NCBI GenBank assembly: GCA_036971475.1
Contig: JBAIZL010000002.1
Coordinates: forward strand, 352,717,582 to 352,781,581
Reading direction: 5' to 3'
Source: Prosapia bicincta
Taxonomy: Eukaryota; Arthropoda; Insecta; Hemiptera; Cercopidae
Length of the DNA stretch: 64,000 bases
The stretch's first letter is position 1; each line of letters begins with the position of its first letter. Of this stretch, positions 9,577 to 18,688 are shown in pieces. The position numbers and the translations under genes were made by a program. The notes beneath the pieces were generated by a model that saw only the letters and a list, made by a program, of their open reading frames with translations, searched no databases and was not told where the DNA came from.

Positions 9577-10548
9577 ATGTCTGAGGAAAACCTTCTCAAT
9601 GAAATAACCTCGCTTAGGAAATTGATAAAGTCAAAGTATAATCGGTTTAAGATACGAAAAATTGAGAGCGAAAGTAGAGTACAAAAACGTTTACATTATA
9701 TTATAGAACCTATCAGAGAGTTGATTAAAACCGCTTTAGATAAAATACTATCTGAAAAAGCTTTGTATAAATCCAAAACGCTAACCGCGTGTGGTTCGGG
9801 AGAACGTTTTGCAAAGTATAGTTTTATTCCTAAAGCGGTGTCATCTCCTACGACCCACTCTTTGACGGACGACACAGTGTTAGAAAGGGTGAAAACAGAC
9901 CATGCCTCCTTGTTATATCCTGAATTTACAGACTTAAATGTAATAGCTGAGACATCCGATCCCCCAGAACCCAGTGTCGGCGAAGTTATATCAACTCCGG
10001 GTGCTTATGACGTAGCAACAGAGTGGTTAGAGGAGACTTTCGTTAATCCGCTCACTAAATCTTACATGAAGAAATTTATGAATGACGCTGCCGGTAATAA
10101 AAAGAGTATTGATCATACATACGGTCCACGTTTGGAGAAAGATAACATCTTTGTTGGTGACACGCAATTGTTGTTCGAAGAAGATGGTGGTCTGCGATTG
10201 GGTGATACCGTTTACAATCCGACTAAAGGATTGTATGAGCTTCTTTTCAAGAGAATACCTGATGATGACGTCTATGACGAGAATGATATCGCAGCCTATA
10301 AAGATATATTAGTCAAGACCAACGCTCATAGGATTGGATATTTGCGAAACAACAGGATTAATCGCCAAGTAAATTCCTTTAAATATAGGACTGTATTAGC
10401 TCAAATGTTTCCCACAACATACTACGGATCAGGGATGCGATACAGCAATAGCAACAGCAGACACTTAATGATAGTTCCAGCTAAAGCGGGTAACTTTACT
10501 CAAACCCTTAAAGATATAAACATACTGAATAACGTAACACAGTTCTAG
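9577..10548 (+). CDS. DUF8207-like Polinton protein, copy A (intact)
   Basis: A 323-residue protein. It starts with a basic, probably coiled-coil segment (about 1-75), then has a variable acidic linker. The conserved domain (about 165-285) includes 'DHTYGPRLEKDNIFVGD', 'TKGLYELLFKRIPDDD' and 'NAHRIGYLRNN'. The protein from 16976 has the same order of motifs (GARLAKD, TRGLFELIFNYIP, NVHRKGY), so the two are paralogues. Proteins of this type (called DUF8207, from memory) are widespread in insect Polintons. The function is unknown; an internal virion role is a guess. The C-terminus differs from the paralogue and lacks its leucine-rich tail. A splice-acceptor-like TTGTTTACAG precedes the start. 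Hairpins flank the gene on both sides in inverted orientation. Confidence 0.75.
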   Translation: MSEENLLNEITSLRKLIKSKYNRFKIRKIESESRVQKRLHYIIEPIRELIKTALDKILSEKALYKSKTLTACGSGERFAKYSFIPKAVSSPTTHSLTDDTVLERVKTDHASLLYPEFTDLNVIAETSDPPEPSVGEVISTPGAYDVATEWLEETFVNPLTKSYMKKFMNDAAGNKKSIDHTYGPRLEKDNIFVGDTQLLFEEDGGLRLGDTVYNPTKGLYELLFKRIPDDDVYDENDIAAYKDILVKTNAHRIGYLRNNRINRQVNSFKYRTVLAQMFPTTYYGSGMRYSNSNSRHLMIVPAKAGNFTQTLKDINILNNVTQF

Positions 10549-10585
10549 GCACTAGGTCAGTATGTCAAGGTTATATATAGTTAAT

Positions 10586-10629
10586 AGAATAGATCAGCTG
10601 ATGGGTTCTCCCATCAGCTGCTCTATTCT
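10586..10629. terminator. Hairpin between the 9577 and 10721 genes
   Basis: A 20-bp stem (10586-10605 with 10610-10629, one mismatch) with a TTCT loop, nearly identical to the hairpin at 9376-9419. It lies 38 bases beyond the stop of the plus-strand gene and about 92 bases beyond the stop of the converging minus-strand gene, so it is at the 3' end of both. Confidence 0.7.
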
Positions 10630-10720
10630 TGGGAAGGGAAGGAAGCGAGGGATAGAGGGATGGGTGATATTGAGAGGATTGGTTTGGAAAAGGTTTTGAA
10701 ATTTTCAGTACTTTGGGTTA

Positions 10721-11083
10721 TTACTGAGAGCTTTGATCACTGTCTTCGAACGAAAGTCGTCTTCTTGCGGAGCATACACCGTCACGCCGAGGATTGCTAC
10801 TTATCGGTGTGCTAGTAGCCTGCGGTTGCCCATCATATGAATCTGTTGCATCTTCAGCATAAGACACTACATTTTCCTTCAACGAAGGATCTTCATCGTC
10901 CTCAAGTGAGTCTACAGTAGTTTGTAAAAAGTCTTCCAACGAGGTATTCATTACGGTTGTCATGTTTTGTATATCGACAGCCGTGAAAACAGCAAAAACT
11001 TGTTCAACTTCTTCCTCTGATAAAGTGGCTATCCACGACCATTCTATACAATGAATAGGTTGTTCTATATTCAGAGGAGCCAT
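10721..11083 (-). CDS. Acidic accessory protein with RxL and LxCxE-like motifs
   Basis: A 120-residue acidic protein of unknown family. The N-terminal third may be helical. Residues 10-14 read IHCIE, close to the LxCxE pocket motif that binds retinoblastoma proteins. Residues 107-112 read RRRLSF, a good match to the RxL cyclin-docking motif, preceded by a Thr-Pro (92-93). Small cell-cycle ('oncoid') proteins with such motifs have been described in animal adintoviruses, but short motifs occur by chance and there is no domain to confirm this. It is transcribed divergently from the DNA polymerase, with a 237-bp shared upstream region. A TATAAAA-like box (minus strand, about 11136-11142) lies about 55 bases before its start. 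Confidence 0.6.
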   Translation of the reverse strand: MAPLNIEQPIHCIEWSWIATLSEEEVEQVFAVFTAVDIQNMTTVMNTSLEDFLQTTVDSLEDDEDPSLKENVVSYAEDATDSYDGQPQATSTPISSNPRRDGVCSARRRLSFEDSDQSSQ

Positions 11084-11320
11084 GTTAATTATAGTTAGGT
11101 TTGAACAATTATAATTCGCTTGTTTGCAGTTTTTGCTTTTTTATACGTGCGCAATAACTTTTTGAAAGGACAGTGATAGAAGAGGGGGTAACAAGGATAA
11201 TGCTTTTTTTAAATATATAGTGGTGGGGGATGTAGTTCAGGATATATATATAAGACATGCATGATTTTAGTATCATTTTAGTTTCTAACTTGGATTTGAG
11301 TAGAACAAATATACTAAAAA
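11084..11320. promoter_or_regulatory. Divergent promoter region, acidic protein / DNA polymerase
   Basis: 237 bp between two divergent start codons. It contains a minus-strand TATAAAA near 11140 and a plus-strand GGATATATATATAAGAC near 11240-11256, about 65-75 bases before the polymerase start. Confidence 0.5.
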
Positions 11321-14300
11321 ATGGAATCTAACAATGTTTTCTGCTGTGAAATTTGTAGAGATGAATTCAAAGATGAGTTACTGTATCTGATGCATTTTGA
11401 GTTATTTCACAGAGTCTGCACACAGGAAAATGAAGACAGAGAAGTTTACACAATTCCCGACTATGAAGGAACTATTCCAGCTGATGGAGAAAGGAACACA
11501 GAAAGGAATAGCTTATTCTCGTGCGAGATTTGTGGAGAAGAATTCAACGACCGCTTACTCCTGTTGTCGCATGTTGAGATATTCCATACACCTTTTCTCG
11601 ATCAAGAAAACAACGAATTATACAGCTTACCAGACTTGCCGGAAACTAGAAAGGAATCAGTAGCTGACAGAGCAACAGTCATACATTACGCTCCCCCAAG
11701 ACAAAAGTTGAAACACGAACTTCTATCTCAAGCGTTACCTAGGTCATATGTTAAACATTTCCTTATAAGGAACGTAACCGAACTCTATTTGGACGATTAC
11801 ATAATTGAAGCGAGCGATGTTGTAGTGGAGCTGTTGAAAGAGGAGCTCATTCGTTTAAATTTTATAAAGTTTGGACTTGTGATGGAGTCCGAATTTGTAA
11901 ATGTGGAAGGAGAAATATCTCAGAGAGCGTTTATAACTAGGAACAGAAAAATTACTTTTGCATCAGACCTGGAAAACGTAGTCAGGGAATGTATGCAGGA
12001 GATTGTTTTGAAAATAACTGAACACGAAAGTCGGGGGTCTGGATGGACATTAGGTAAAGTTAAGAGTATGGTTGTAAGAGTACATAAACACGGGTATGGT
12101 AATCGTGGAAGTAGTTATATCCCGTTACCTAAGACGATAGCATCCACCTTGTCTTGCATTAATGTCCAGAACTCCGACAATAAATGTTTTCGATACGCAA
12201 TGCTAGCAAAACATGTTGGTCCAAAAAACGCATGTAGAGTTGACTACAAATACGAACAAGTTGGCAATAAGTACAACTTTGCTGGATTGCAATATCCGGT
12301 CTCAGTTGAGGATATAAAACTCTTTGAAAAACGAAATCCTGGAGTATCCGTGAACGTTTTTAGTCTCGACGAAAGTCATAATGTTTATCCGCTGAGAGTA
12401 GTAGAAACTGAAGATATTCGCCACACAGACTTACTACTTCTACACGATGGTGATGTCTCGCATTACGTCTACATTAAGAATTTTAACAGATTGGTAAGTG
12501 GCCAAATGAAAAGATATGATAGTAGCGTGACGGTATGTAAGAAATGTTTTGCTTTCAAATCTCTTTCAATGGAACTCGGAGGGCGACGGTGGTTGACCGA
12601 ACACAACCGCTTATGCGGAGTACATGCCCCCGTTAAAATGGAATTACCTCATCGTGATAAACGGTTTGTTTCTTTCAACAAAACGAATCAGCTATACAGT
12701 GTACCTATAGTGATATACGCCGACTTTGAATCTACTTTGATACCTATTAAAACGGTTATGAAAGATCCTGAAGACGTCACCAAACATTTATACCAAAAAC
12801 ACGAGCCTAATAGCTACTGCATGATGGTAAAGTCTACTTTAGACGAAAACCATCTCACGAGGTATGGGTTAACATCAAAACCGCTTGTTTACAGGGGTTG
12901 TGATGCGGTAAAGAACTTTCTACAACAGCTGAAACTTGTTGCCGAGAAAGTTGAAGGGATGTACTCAAATATTGTTCCCATGTTAGAGATGAGTGATGAC
13001 GAAATACTTGCATACACATCCGCAACTACTTGTTACTTGTGTAAAAAATCTTTTACAGACATAAATCATAAAGTCCGTGACCATGACCATCTCACAGGAA
13101 AGTATAGAGGATCGGCTTGTAACTCGTGCAACATAAATTATAAGCTACCTAGTTTTATACCTGTCGTGCTGCACAATTTAAGTGGATACGATTCACATTT
13201 TATAATACATGAATTGAACTTATGGAAAGGACAAATCGATGTGTTAGCCTCGTCGAAAGAAAAGTTTATAAGTTTTTCAAAAAAGGTCGGTAAACTAAAA
13301 TTGAGATTCATCGACTCTTATAGGTTTTTACCTTCAAGCCTTATGAAACTTAGCGAAAATCTATCACGGGACGATCTGCTGGAGACGAAGAAACTTGTAC
13401 CTGAAGGGAAGCTTGAACTAGTGTTAAGAAAAGGTGTTTTCCCTTACGATTATATAGACGATGCAGATAGGTTCAACGAAACTTCGCTTCCTCCCATAGA
13501 ATGTTTTTACAGCAAGCTAAATGAATGCGGAATTAGTGATGAAGAATACCAACACGCATGTAACGTATGGAACGGAATGGAGTTTAAGACTTTGGGAGAG
13601 TACAGTGATTTTTATGTACAACTCGACGTGACCCTTCTTTGCGATGTTATGGAGGAATTTAGAAACACCTGTATGAACGCTTACGGGCTTGATCCTCTCC
13701 ATTCTTACACCTCACCAGGACTGGCGTGGCAGGCTATGTTGAGAGAAACAGGATGCACTTTGGAATTGATGATGGATGTCGATATAATCCTCATGGTAGA
13801 GTCGGGCGTCCGAGGCGGTCTAACGCAGTGCGTTAGGAAACATGTTAGAGCCAACAACAAGCATTTGCCTGACTTTGATAGTGAGAAAGAGTCTGTCTAC
13901 CTGGGGTACTTCGACGCAAACAACCTTTACGGGTGGGCCATGTCGATGCCCTTGCCATCTGGAGGATTCGAATGGGTAGATCCAACTACGATAGAAGAAA
14001 TTCAACATATCCCTCGTTACGGTTGTTTCGGGTATATTTTGGAGTTCGACTTTGAATACCCGGAGGCGCTCCATGATCATCACTACGATCTCCCTCTTCT
14101 ACCAAAAAGCGAAGTTCCGCCTGGAGGTAAATACAAAAAGCTTTTGATGACTGTTGAATCGAAAGATCATTACGTCGCTCACTATTGGACCGTGCAACAA
14201 GCCATACAACTAGGACTTCGTATTACCAAAGTTCATAGAGTCATACGTTTTGCACAATCATATTGGTTAAAGCCGTACATCGATTCGAACACTGCTAGGA

Positions 14301-15163
14301 GATCCGCCGCTAAATCTGCTTTCCAGAGAGATTTCTTCAAATTAATGAACAACGCAATTTTCGGAAAAACTCTGGAAAACAAACGAAAACATATAGATGT
14401 TAGGCTTGTTACAGACGAAAAGAAACTAATGAAACTTGTGAAGCGAGACAACTTTAATACGTCTATTATTATAAATAAAGATCTGGTATTGGTTTGTATG
14501 AATAAGACTAAGATAGTTCTCGACAGACCACTTTATATCGGTATGTCCATCTTAGACATCTCCAAGACGCACATGTACGACTTCCACTACGAAAAGATGG
14601 TACGTCATTACGGAAGAGATAAAATCGGAATATCGTATATGGATACAGACGCGTTTCTCTACTGGATTCGAACAAATGATCTTTACGAAGACCTCAAGAC
14701 ATTTCAACATAAAAACGATTTTGATTTCTCCGAATACCCACCGCACCATCCCACTTACGACGGAGGCGTTAATAAAAAGGTTCTAGGTAAATTTAAGGAC
14801 GAGCTAAACAGCATCCCAATCATCGAACTCATAGCGTTGATGCCGAAGATGTACGCTATGACTACCGCCGTAGGTGGACACAACTGTGAAGAGGAGGAAG
14901 GAGTAATAAAAAAGGCTAAAGGAATAAAAAAGAGCTACTTGAAGAAATCTATTATGTTTGAACACTACAGGAAATGTCTGTTCGAAAACGTAGAGTACAA
15001 GGCTACTTTCAACACAATTCGTAGCTTCGGTCATGAGCTTTACACCATGTTACAACGCAAAAGATCACTATCAACAAGAGACGACAAAAGAAAAATACTT
15101 TCAGACTGCATAAACACGTTACCGTACGGGCACTATTCCTTGCGAGATATATCCGAATGTTAA
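11321..15163 (+). CDS. polB: Protein-primed family B DNA polymerase
   Basis: 1280 residues, uninterrupted. It starts with two C2H2-like zinc fingers (residues about 8-31 and 65-88), an unusual N-terminal addition. The 3'-5' exonuclease motifs follow: Exo I 'YADFEST' (about 466), Exo II 'LSGYDSHF' (about 618) and Exo III 'YVQLDVTLLCDV' (about 764). Between Exo I and Exo II lies an endonuclease-VII-like zinc segment, 'CYLCKK...DHDHLTGKYRG...CNSCN' (about 568-606), common in Polinton polymerases. The polymerase motifs are A 'YFDANNLYGWAM' (about 863), B 'KLMNNAIFGKTLENK' (about 1007) and C 'YMDTDAF' (about 1106). Motif C has Ala where Ser is usual, but both catalytic aspartates are kept. The enzyme would replicate the linear genome using a terminal protein as primer. 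The gene leads the plus-strand core block, with integrase 69 bases downstream. Confidence 0.96.
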   Translation: MESNNVFCCEICRDEFKDELLYLMHFELFHRVCTQENEDREVYTIPDYEGTIPADGERNTERNSLFSCEICGEEFNDRLLLLSHVEIFHTPFLDQENNELYSLPDLPETRKESVADRATVIHYAPPRQKLKHELLSQALPRSYVKHFLIRNVTELYLDDYIIEASDVVVELLKEELIRLNFIKFGLVMESEFVNVEGEISQRAFITRNRKITFASDLENVVRECMQEIVLKITEHESRGSGWTLGKVKSMVVRVHKHGYGNRGSSYIPLPKTIASTLSCINVQNSDNKCFRYAMLAKHVGPKNACRVDYKYEQVGNKYNFAGLQYPVSVEDIKLFEKRNPGVSVNVFSLDESHNVYPLRVVETEDIRHTDLLLLHDGDVSHYVYIKNFNRLVSGQMKRYDSSVTVCKKCFAFKSLSMELGGRRWLTEHNRLCGVHAPVKMELPHRDKRFVSFNKTNQLYSVPIVIYADFESTLIPIKTVMKDPEDVTKHLYQKHEPNSYCMMVKSTLDENHLTRYGLTSKPLVYRGCDAVKNFLQQLKLVAEKVEGMYSNIVPMLEMSDDEILAYTSATTCYLCKKSFTDINHKVRDHDHLTGKYRGSACNSCNINYKLPSFIPVVLHNLSGYDSHFIIHELNLWKGQIDVLASSKEKFISFSKKVGKLKLRFIDSYRFLPSSLMKLSENLSRDDLLETKKLVPEGKLELVLRKGVFPYDYIDDADRFNETSLPPIECFYSKLNECGISDEEYQHACNVWNGMEFKTLGEYSDFYVQLDVTLLCDVMEEFRNTCMNAYGLDPLHSYTSPGLAWQAMLRETGCTLELMMDVDIILMVESGVRGGLTQCVRKHVRANNKHLPDFDSEKESVYLGYFDANNLYGWAMSMPLPSGGFEWVDPTTIEEIQHIPRYGCFGYILEFDFEYPEALHDHHYDLPLLPKSEVPPGGKYKKLLMTVESKDHYVAHYWTVQQAIQLGLRITKVHRVIRFAQSYWLKPYIDSNTARRSAAKSAFQRDFFKLMNNAIFGKTLENKRKHIDVRLVTDEKKLMKLVKRDNFNTSIIINKDLVLVCMNKTKIVLDRPLYIGMSILDISKTHMYDFHYEKMVRHYGRDKIGISYMDTDAFLYWIRTNDLYEDLKTFQHKNDFDFSEYPPHHPTYDGGVNKKVLGKFKDELNSIPIIELIALMPKMYAMTTAVGGHNCEEEEGVIKKAKGIKKSYLKKSIMFEHYRKCLFENVEYKATFNTIRSFGHELYTMLQRKRSLSTRDDKRKILSDCINTLPYGHYSLRDISEC

Positions 15164-15232
15164 CGTAACAACAGTTATATATAAAAAAATCTAAATTCTA
15201 TTATTTGTTTCCTATAGTCACTAACGGTAACG

Positions 15233-16165
15233 ATGGAGTTAAGGGAAAAGATTGTACGCGAATTACACGCACCAGCAAGAAGAAAATTTCCTAGGCGAAA
15301 TACTATCTTAAAAGGACTAGACGATAAATTTTTCCAAGCTGATCTTGTAGAGATGAGACCATACGCTAAGGATAATAAAGGTTTTAATTACATACTTACA
15401 CTTATAGATTGTTTTACTAAAATTGCGCACGCTATTCCATTAAAAAACAAGTCTTCGGAAAACGTTGCTAATGCTGTAGAGGGGCTATTGCTTCAAGAGA
15501 GGATTAAGAAACTCCAGACGGATGATGGTAAAGAATTTTTCAATAATCCATTCAAACAATTAATGAAGAAATATCGTATCAACCATTACTCTAGCAAGAG
15601 CGAAATTAAAGCTGCAATAATAGAACGTTTCAATAGAACGCTAAAGAGTAAGATGTACAAGGTTTTCTCAAAAAGAGGATCATACGTCTGGCATGACGTA
15701 TTACCTGTTTTGATAAACGAATACAATAATACGGTACACAGGACTATCGGCGTGAAACCTGTAGACGTTAATAAAAAGAACGAACGAAAGGTGTTTGATC
15801 GTATAGTCCGGCAAACAAAACCGCATACGGAAAAACGAATGCCGAAAAGGTTTTTCCTCGGTGATCAAGTGCGTATTAGCAAACACAAGCGCGTTTTTAC
15901 CAAAGGATACCTTCCTAATTTTTCGAATGAAGTGTTTACAGTTTACAGGATACAACCGACGTTTCCTGAGACTTATCTTTTGAAATATCACAAAGGGGAT
16001 ATCATACAAGGTGGTTTCTACGGGCACGAGCTATCACCGTCTACAGTTGGAAACGTATATTTAGTTGAGAAAATACTCCGCAGAAAGGGCGATAAAGTTC
16101 TTGTGCGTTGGTTAGGTTTCGACCGCAGCCAGGATACGTGGATAAATAAAAAAGATTTAATCTAA
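15233..16165 (+). CDS. Polinton integrase with C-terminal chromodomain
   Basis: A 310-residue retroviral-type (rve) integrase. Catalytic residues are visible as D37 ('FFQADLVEM'), D97 ('LQTDDGKEF') and E131 ('AIIERFNRT'). There is a short N-terminal region without a clear HHCC zinc finger. An SH3-like DNA-binding segment follows (about 205-255), and a chromodomain closes the protein ('VYLVEKILRRKGDKVLVRW', about 273-310). It joins the element ends to host DNA with a 6-bp stagger, which agrees with the short duplication at 5210/36465. A chromodomain could steer insertion to methylated-histone chromatin, of interest because this copy sits in a tandem repeat array. No frame breaks. Confidence 0.95.
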   Translation: MELREKIVRELHAPARRKFPRRNTILKGLDDKFFQADLVEMRPYAKDNKGFNYILTLIDCFTKIAHAIPLKNKSSENVANAVEGLLLQERIKKLQTDDGKEFFNNPFKQLMKKYRINHYSSKSEIKAAIIERFNRTLKSKMYKVFSKRGSYVWHDVLPVLINEYNNTVHRTIGVKPVDVNKKNERKVFDRIVRQTKPHTEKRMPKRFFLGDQVRISKHKRVFTKGYLPNFSNEVFTVYRIQPTFPETYLLKYHKGDIIQGGFYGHELSPSTVGNVYLVEKILRRKGDKVLVRWLGFDRSQDTWINKKDLI

Positions 16166-16208
16166 TAACGGATGTACAGTATAATATGAGTCTGTAAGCA
16201 GGCAAGAA

Positions 16209-16928
16209 ATGGAAATATTAGAGCAAAAGGATAAATTTGTTGTTAAAAATATAGATCTTCTGACTGCTGATAAAACCACCCACAGTGAAGGGAAACACGG
16301 TGCATTACTTCCTGACACTGTAAGATGCATAGTCTCGGGGCCATCAAACTGCGGGAAAACAAACGTAGTGTTTAACCTGCTCACGCAAGCTAACGGACTG
16401 CGATTCAATAATGTATACATATTTTCCAAGTCGCTCAACCAACCAAAGTATCTACTTTTGGAAAAGGTTATATCCGAGGTGCCAGGCGTCAATTGGTTCA
16501 AATTTGATGTAAACGAAGAAATCATGGGACCAAGTAAAGCTCGACCGTATTCTGTATTTTTATTCGATGACGTTAGCTCGGAAAGACATCATCACATAAC
16601 CACGTACTTTGCCATGGGGCGACATAACATGATAGATTGTATTTACATAGGGCAAACCTATAGCAAAATCCCTAAGCAGCTATTACGAGATAACGCCAAT
16701 CTCATTATAATGTTCAAGCAGGATGAGACTAACACGAGACACGTATACAACGATCACGTAGGTGCTGATATGGAATACAACAGATTTAAACAGATATGTT
16801 CTACAGCGTGGAACGATCATTTCGGATTCCTAGTCGTCGATAAGGAGCGTAACATCGATGAAGGTCGATACAGACTGGGATTTGACAGATACGTTGTAAT
16901 AAACTCGCAGAGCGATTTACAATGTTAA
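16209..16928 (+). CDS. FtsK/HerA-type genome packaging ATPase
   Basis: 239 residues. The Walker A P-loop is 'SGPSNCGKTNV' (about residues 40-50) and Walker B is 'VFLFDDV' (about 116-122). These belong to the A32-like packaging ATPases shared by Polintons, virophages and nucleocytoplasmic large DNA viruses. It would translocate DNA into preformed capsids. It follows integrase after 43 bases, on the same strand. The length is usual for Polintons, with no break. Confidence 0.94.
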   Translation: MEILEQKDKFVVKNIDLLTADKTTHSEGKHGALLPDTVRCIVSGPSNCGKTNVVFNLLTQANGLRFNNVYIFSKSLNQPKYLLLEKVISEVPGVNWFKFDVNEEIMGPSKARPYSVFLFDDVSSERHHHITTYFAMGRHNMIDCIYIGQTYSKIPKQLLRDNANLIIMFKQDETNTRHVYNDHVGADMEYNRFKQICSTAWNDHFGFLVVDKERNIDEGRYRLGFDRYVVINSQSDLQC

Positions 16929-16975
16929 CATTACGATACAGCTATTCAACTGGATAACAAGCGCTAAGTAAATAC

Positions 16976-17883
16976 ATGGAGAAACAAAGGAAGTTGGTAA
17001 ACGAAATAAAAGTGTTGAGCGATACCATCAGAAAAAAAAATGAAGCCTTGAAATTAGGCATAAGCGAAAGGGATAAATACTTGGAGACCACTTTCAAACC
17101 GATAGTAGAACCGTTAAAGAAGATATCTGAAAAACTCGGTGAAAACGCATGGATTGATGGTGACGCGCAAGACATAATACCCTTTAAACAGGAGTCGGGC
17201 GCTGAGTTGACGGACACATCAGCAGACTATGTAACGGATGAAGATGATGGAAGAACGTCTGTTCACGAGTCAACTAAAGACGTCAGTATATTAAGCGACA
17301 ATATATCGAGTAAAGGTCCTATGGGTAAAAAGTATTTATTAAAGATGTTAGATTCAATGTCTGATACAAGCAGGAAGAAACAATACCATACGTTCGGCGC
17401 TCGGTTGGCTAAAGACGGTACATTGGATATAGGTGACGCGAAATTGGAGATCACCAACAAAGATAACATACTGGTAAAGAATAAAACTTTTCGAGGTACG
17501 CGCGGTCTGTTCGAGCTAATCTTCAATTATATTCCAGAGAAATATACAAAAAGAGATCTCGAAAATTTTAAACGCATTTGCCAACTGACCAACGTTCATA
17601 GAAAGGGATACAGTTCTAACGCACCTGTGTACAGGAACAGGTCAAAGAAATATAAAGAATTATAGCACATCTATTTCCTCCGAGAGAAGACAAGAGCAAA
17701 TCAGGAGCTGGTGTGAATTTAAAAGACACTCAGCATACCAACGTTGTTTATTACAATAATGCAAACGAGTTAGTGAATCGTCTGCGTTTGTTATATGACT
17801 CTATGTCTGCAGGACACACGGGGCTAGAGAACGAGGTAGTGTCGTTGACAGAAGAATTAAAACGAAGAAACGTTATTGCTTAA
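16976..17883 (+). pseudogene. DUF8207-like Polinton protein, copy B (frameshifted)
   Basis: The open frame from 16976 ends at 17665 (229 residues): an N-terminal coiled-coil-like region, an acidic middle, then the conserved domain (GARLAKD at about 142, TRGLFELIFNYIP, NVHRKGY). A second frame (+1 relative to -2) carries the expected C-terminal part from about 17655 to the TAA at 17881-17883, including a glycine-rich hinge and a leucine-rich tail ('ANELVNRLRLLYDSM'). A single-base indel near 17650-17660 therefore splits the gene. Copy A has similar text just before its own divergent C-terminus. This copy keeps the family-typical tail and the core-cluster position next to the ATPase, so it is probably the original. 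Programmed frameshifting is possible, but no slippery heptamer is obvious. Confidence 0.75.
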
Positions 17884-17897
17884 CTTCATTTATAAAG

Positions 17898-18269
17898 ATG
17901 AGCGTGGACAAGTTTGGTCGTCATCAAATCTCCAAGAGTAAAATCGCTGTTAGAGCTCAGCCAGGTGAACGGGGTCCCAAAGGACCTTCAGGCGTAGGAT
18001 TTAAACTCACTAGAAACGGAAATTACGATATGCAAAACAAAATTATCGAAAATGTTGGTAGGCCTGTGTCATCAAACGATGCTGCTACATTGGAATACGT
18101 CAGGTCTGTGACACCGTTATTATCGAAAGATGGTTTCGAGTTCTACAACAAACGTTTGAGCGGAGTTGGTAACCCTATAGAACAGTTGGATGCCGTAAAC
18201 ATAGAAACTCTAGAAAGGTTCGCGTCTTCACTCTTCCATTACATGCATACTGGAGCGGGAGAAGAGTAG
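17898..18269 (+). CDS. Fibre-like protein with short collagen-like stretch
   Basis: 123 residues, starting 14 bases after the end of the frameshifted gene upstream. Residues 23-34 (GERGPKGPSGVG) are four collagen-like Gly-X-Y triplets. They are followed by two copies of a motif seen in trimeric viral and phage fibres, 'NKIIENVGRPVSSNDAATLE' and later 'NKRLSGVGNPIEQLDAVNIE'. The pattern suggests a trimeric fibre or shaft attached to the virion, possibly for host attachment, but no receptor-binding head is recognisable. The reading frame may continue by frameshift, since 18270-18330 is open in another frame that runs into the next gene. A shortened fibre is therefore possible. Confidence 0.65.
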   Translation: MSVDKFGRHQISKSKIAVRAQPGERGPKGPSGVGFKLTRNGNYDMQNKIIENVGRPVSSNDAATLEYVRSVTPLLSKDGFEFYNKRLSGVGNPIEQLDAVNIETLERFASSLFHYMHTGAGEE

Positions 18270-18321
18270 CTTTACCGGGTGTAGATGGACGTACCTATTT
18301 AAACTGGAAGTACATCTTTGG

Positions 18322-18465
18322 TGGTACAAAGTTGAAGTTTATTCCAAAAGAGGAACCAGTCGCAAACAAGAGACAGAAGCAGGATTCAGTCAGTGGTACA
18401 AAGTTAAAGTTTATTCCAAAAGAGGAACCAGTCGCAAACAAGAGACAGAAGCAGGATTCAGTCAG
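18322..18465 (+). repeat. 72-bp tandem duplication
   Basis: Two adjacent, nearly identical 72-bp copies (about 18322-18393 and 18394-18465) within the next reading frame. They give two 24-residue repeats containing KFIPKEEPVANKRQKQDSV. Confidence 0.85.
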
Positions 18466-18643
18466 ACAACCGAAAGCTATAGCAGAACCTGGGGAAACAT
18501 ATAAGAACGACTTTTCTGAAGGAGAAAATCGAAAATTGAGCAGTGGAGGGGATACAACGGATAATATAAATAGATACGATAACACAAGATGCAGAGTACA
18601 CACGCACGAAGGAAGTGGAGAGTTGCACCTAGTCTGCAAATAG
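18332..18643 (+). CDS. Small hydrophilic repeat protein, unknown
   Basis: About 103 residues, lysine- and glutamate-rich, mostly two copies of a 24-residue repeat containing a basic KRQK cluster that could act as a nuclear signal, then a Ser/Asp-rich tail. There is no ATG at the beginning. The same frame stays open upstream to about 18240, overlapping the fibre-like gene, so it may be the displaced C-terminus of that protein after a frameshift rather than a separate gene. No known domain. Confidence 0.4.
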   Translation: MKFIPKEEPVANKRQKQDSVSGTKLKFIPKEEPVANKRQKQDSVRQPKAIAEPGETYKNDFSEGENRKLSSGGDTTDNINRYDNTRCRVHTHEGSGELHLVCK

Positions 18644-18688
18644 ATAGTATATATTCAAGAAAATATTTCAGTTTATAATATAGGAGAT

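Noticed and set aside
14804..15034. Minus-strand frames within the DNA polymerase gene
   Set aside because: They lie entirely within a well-supported coding region and have hydrophobic shadow composition.
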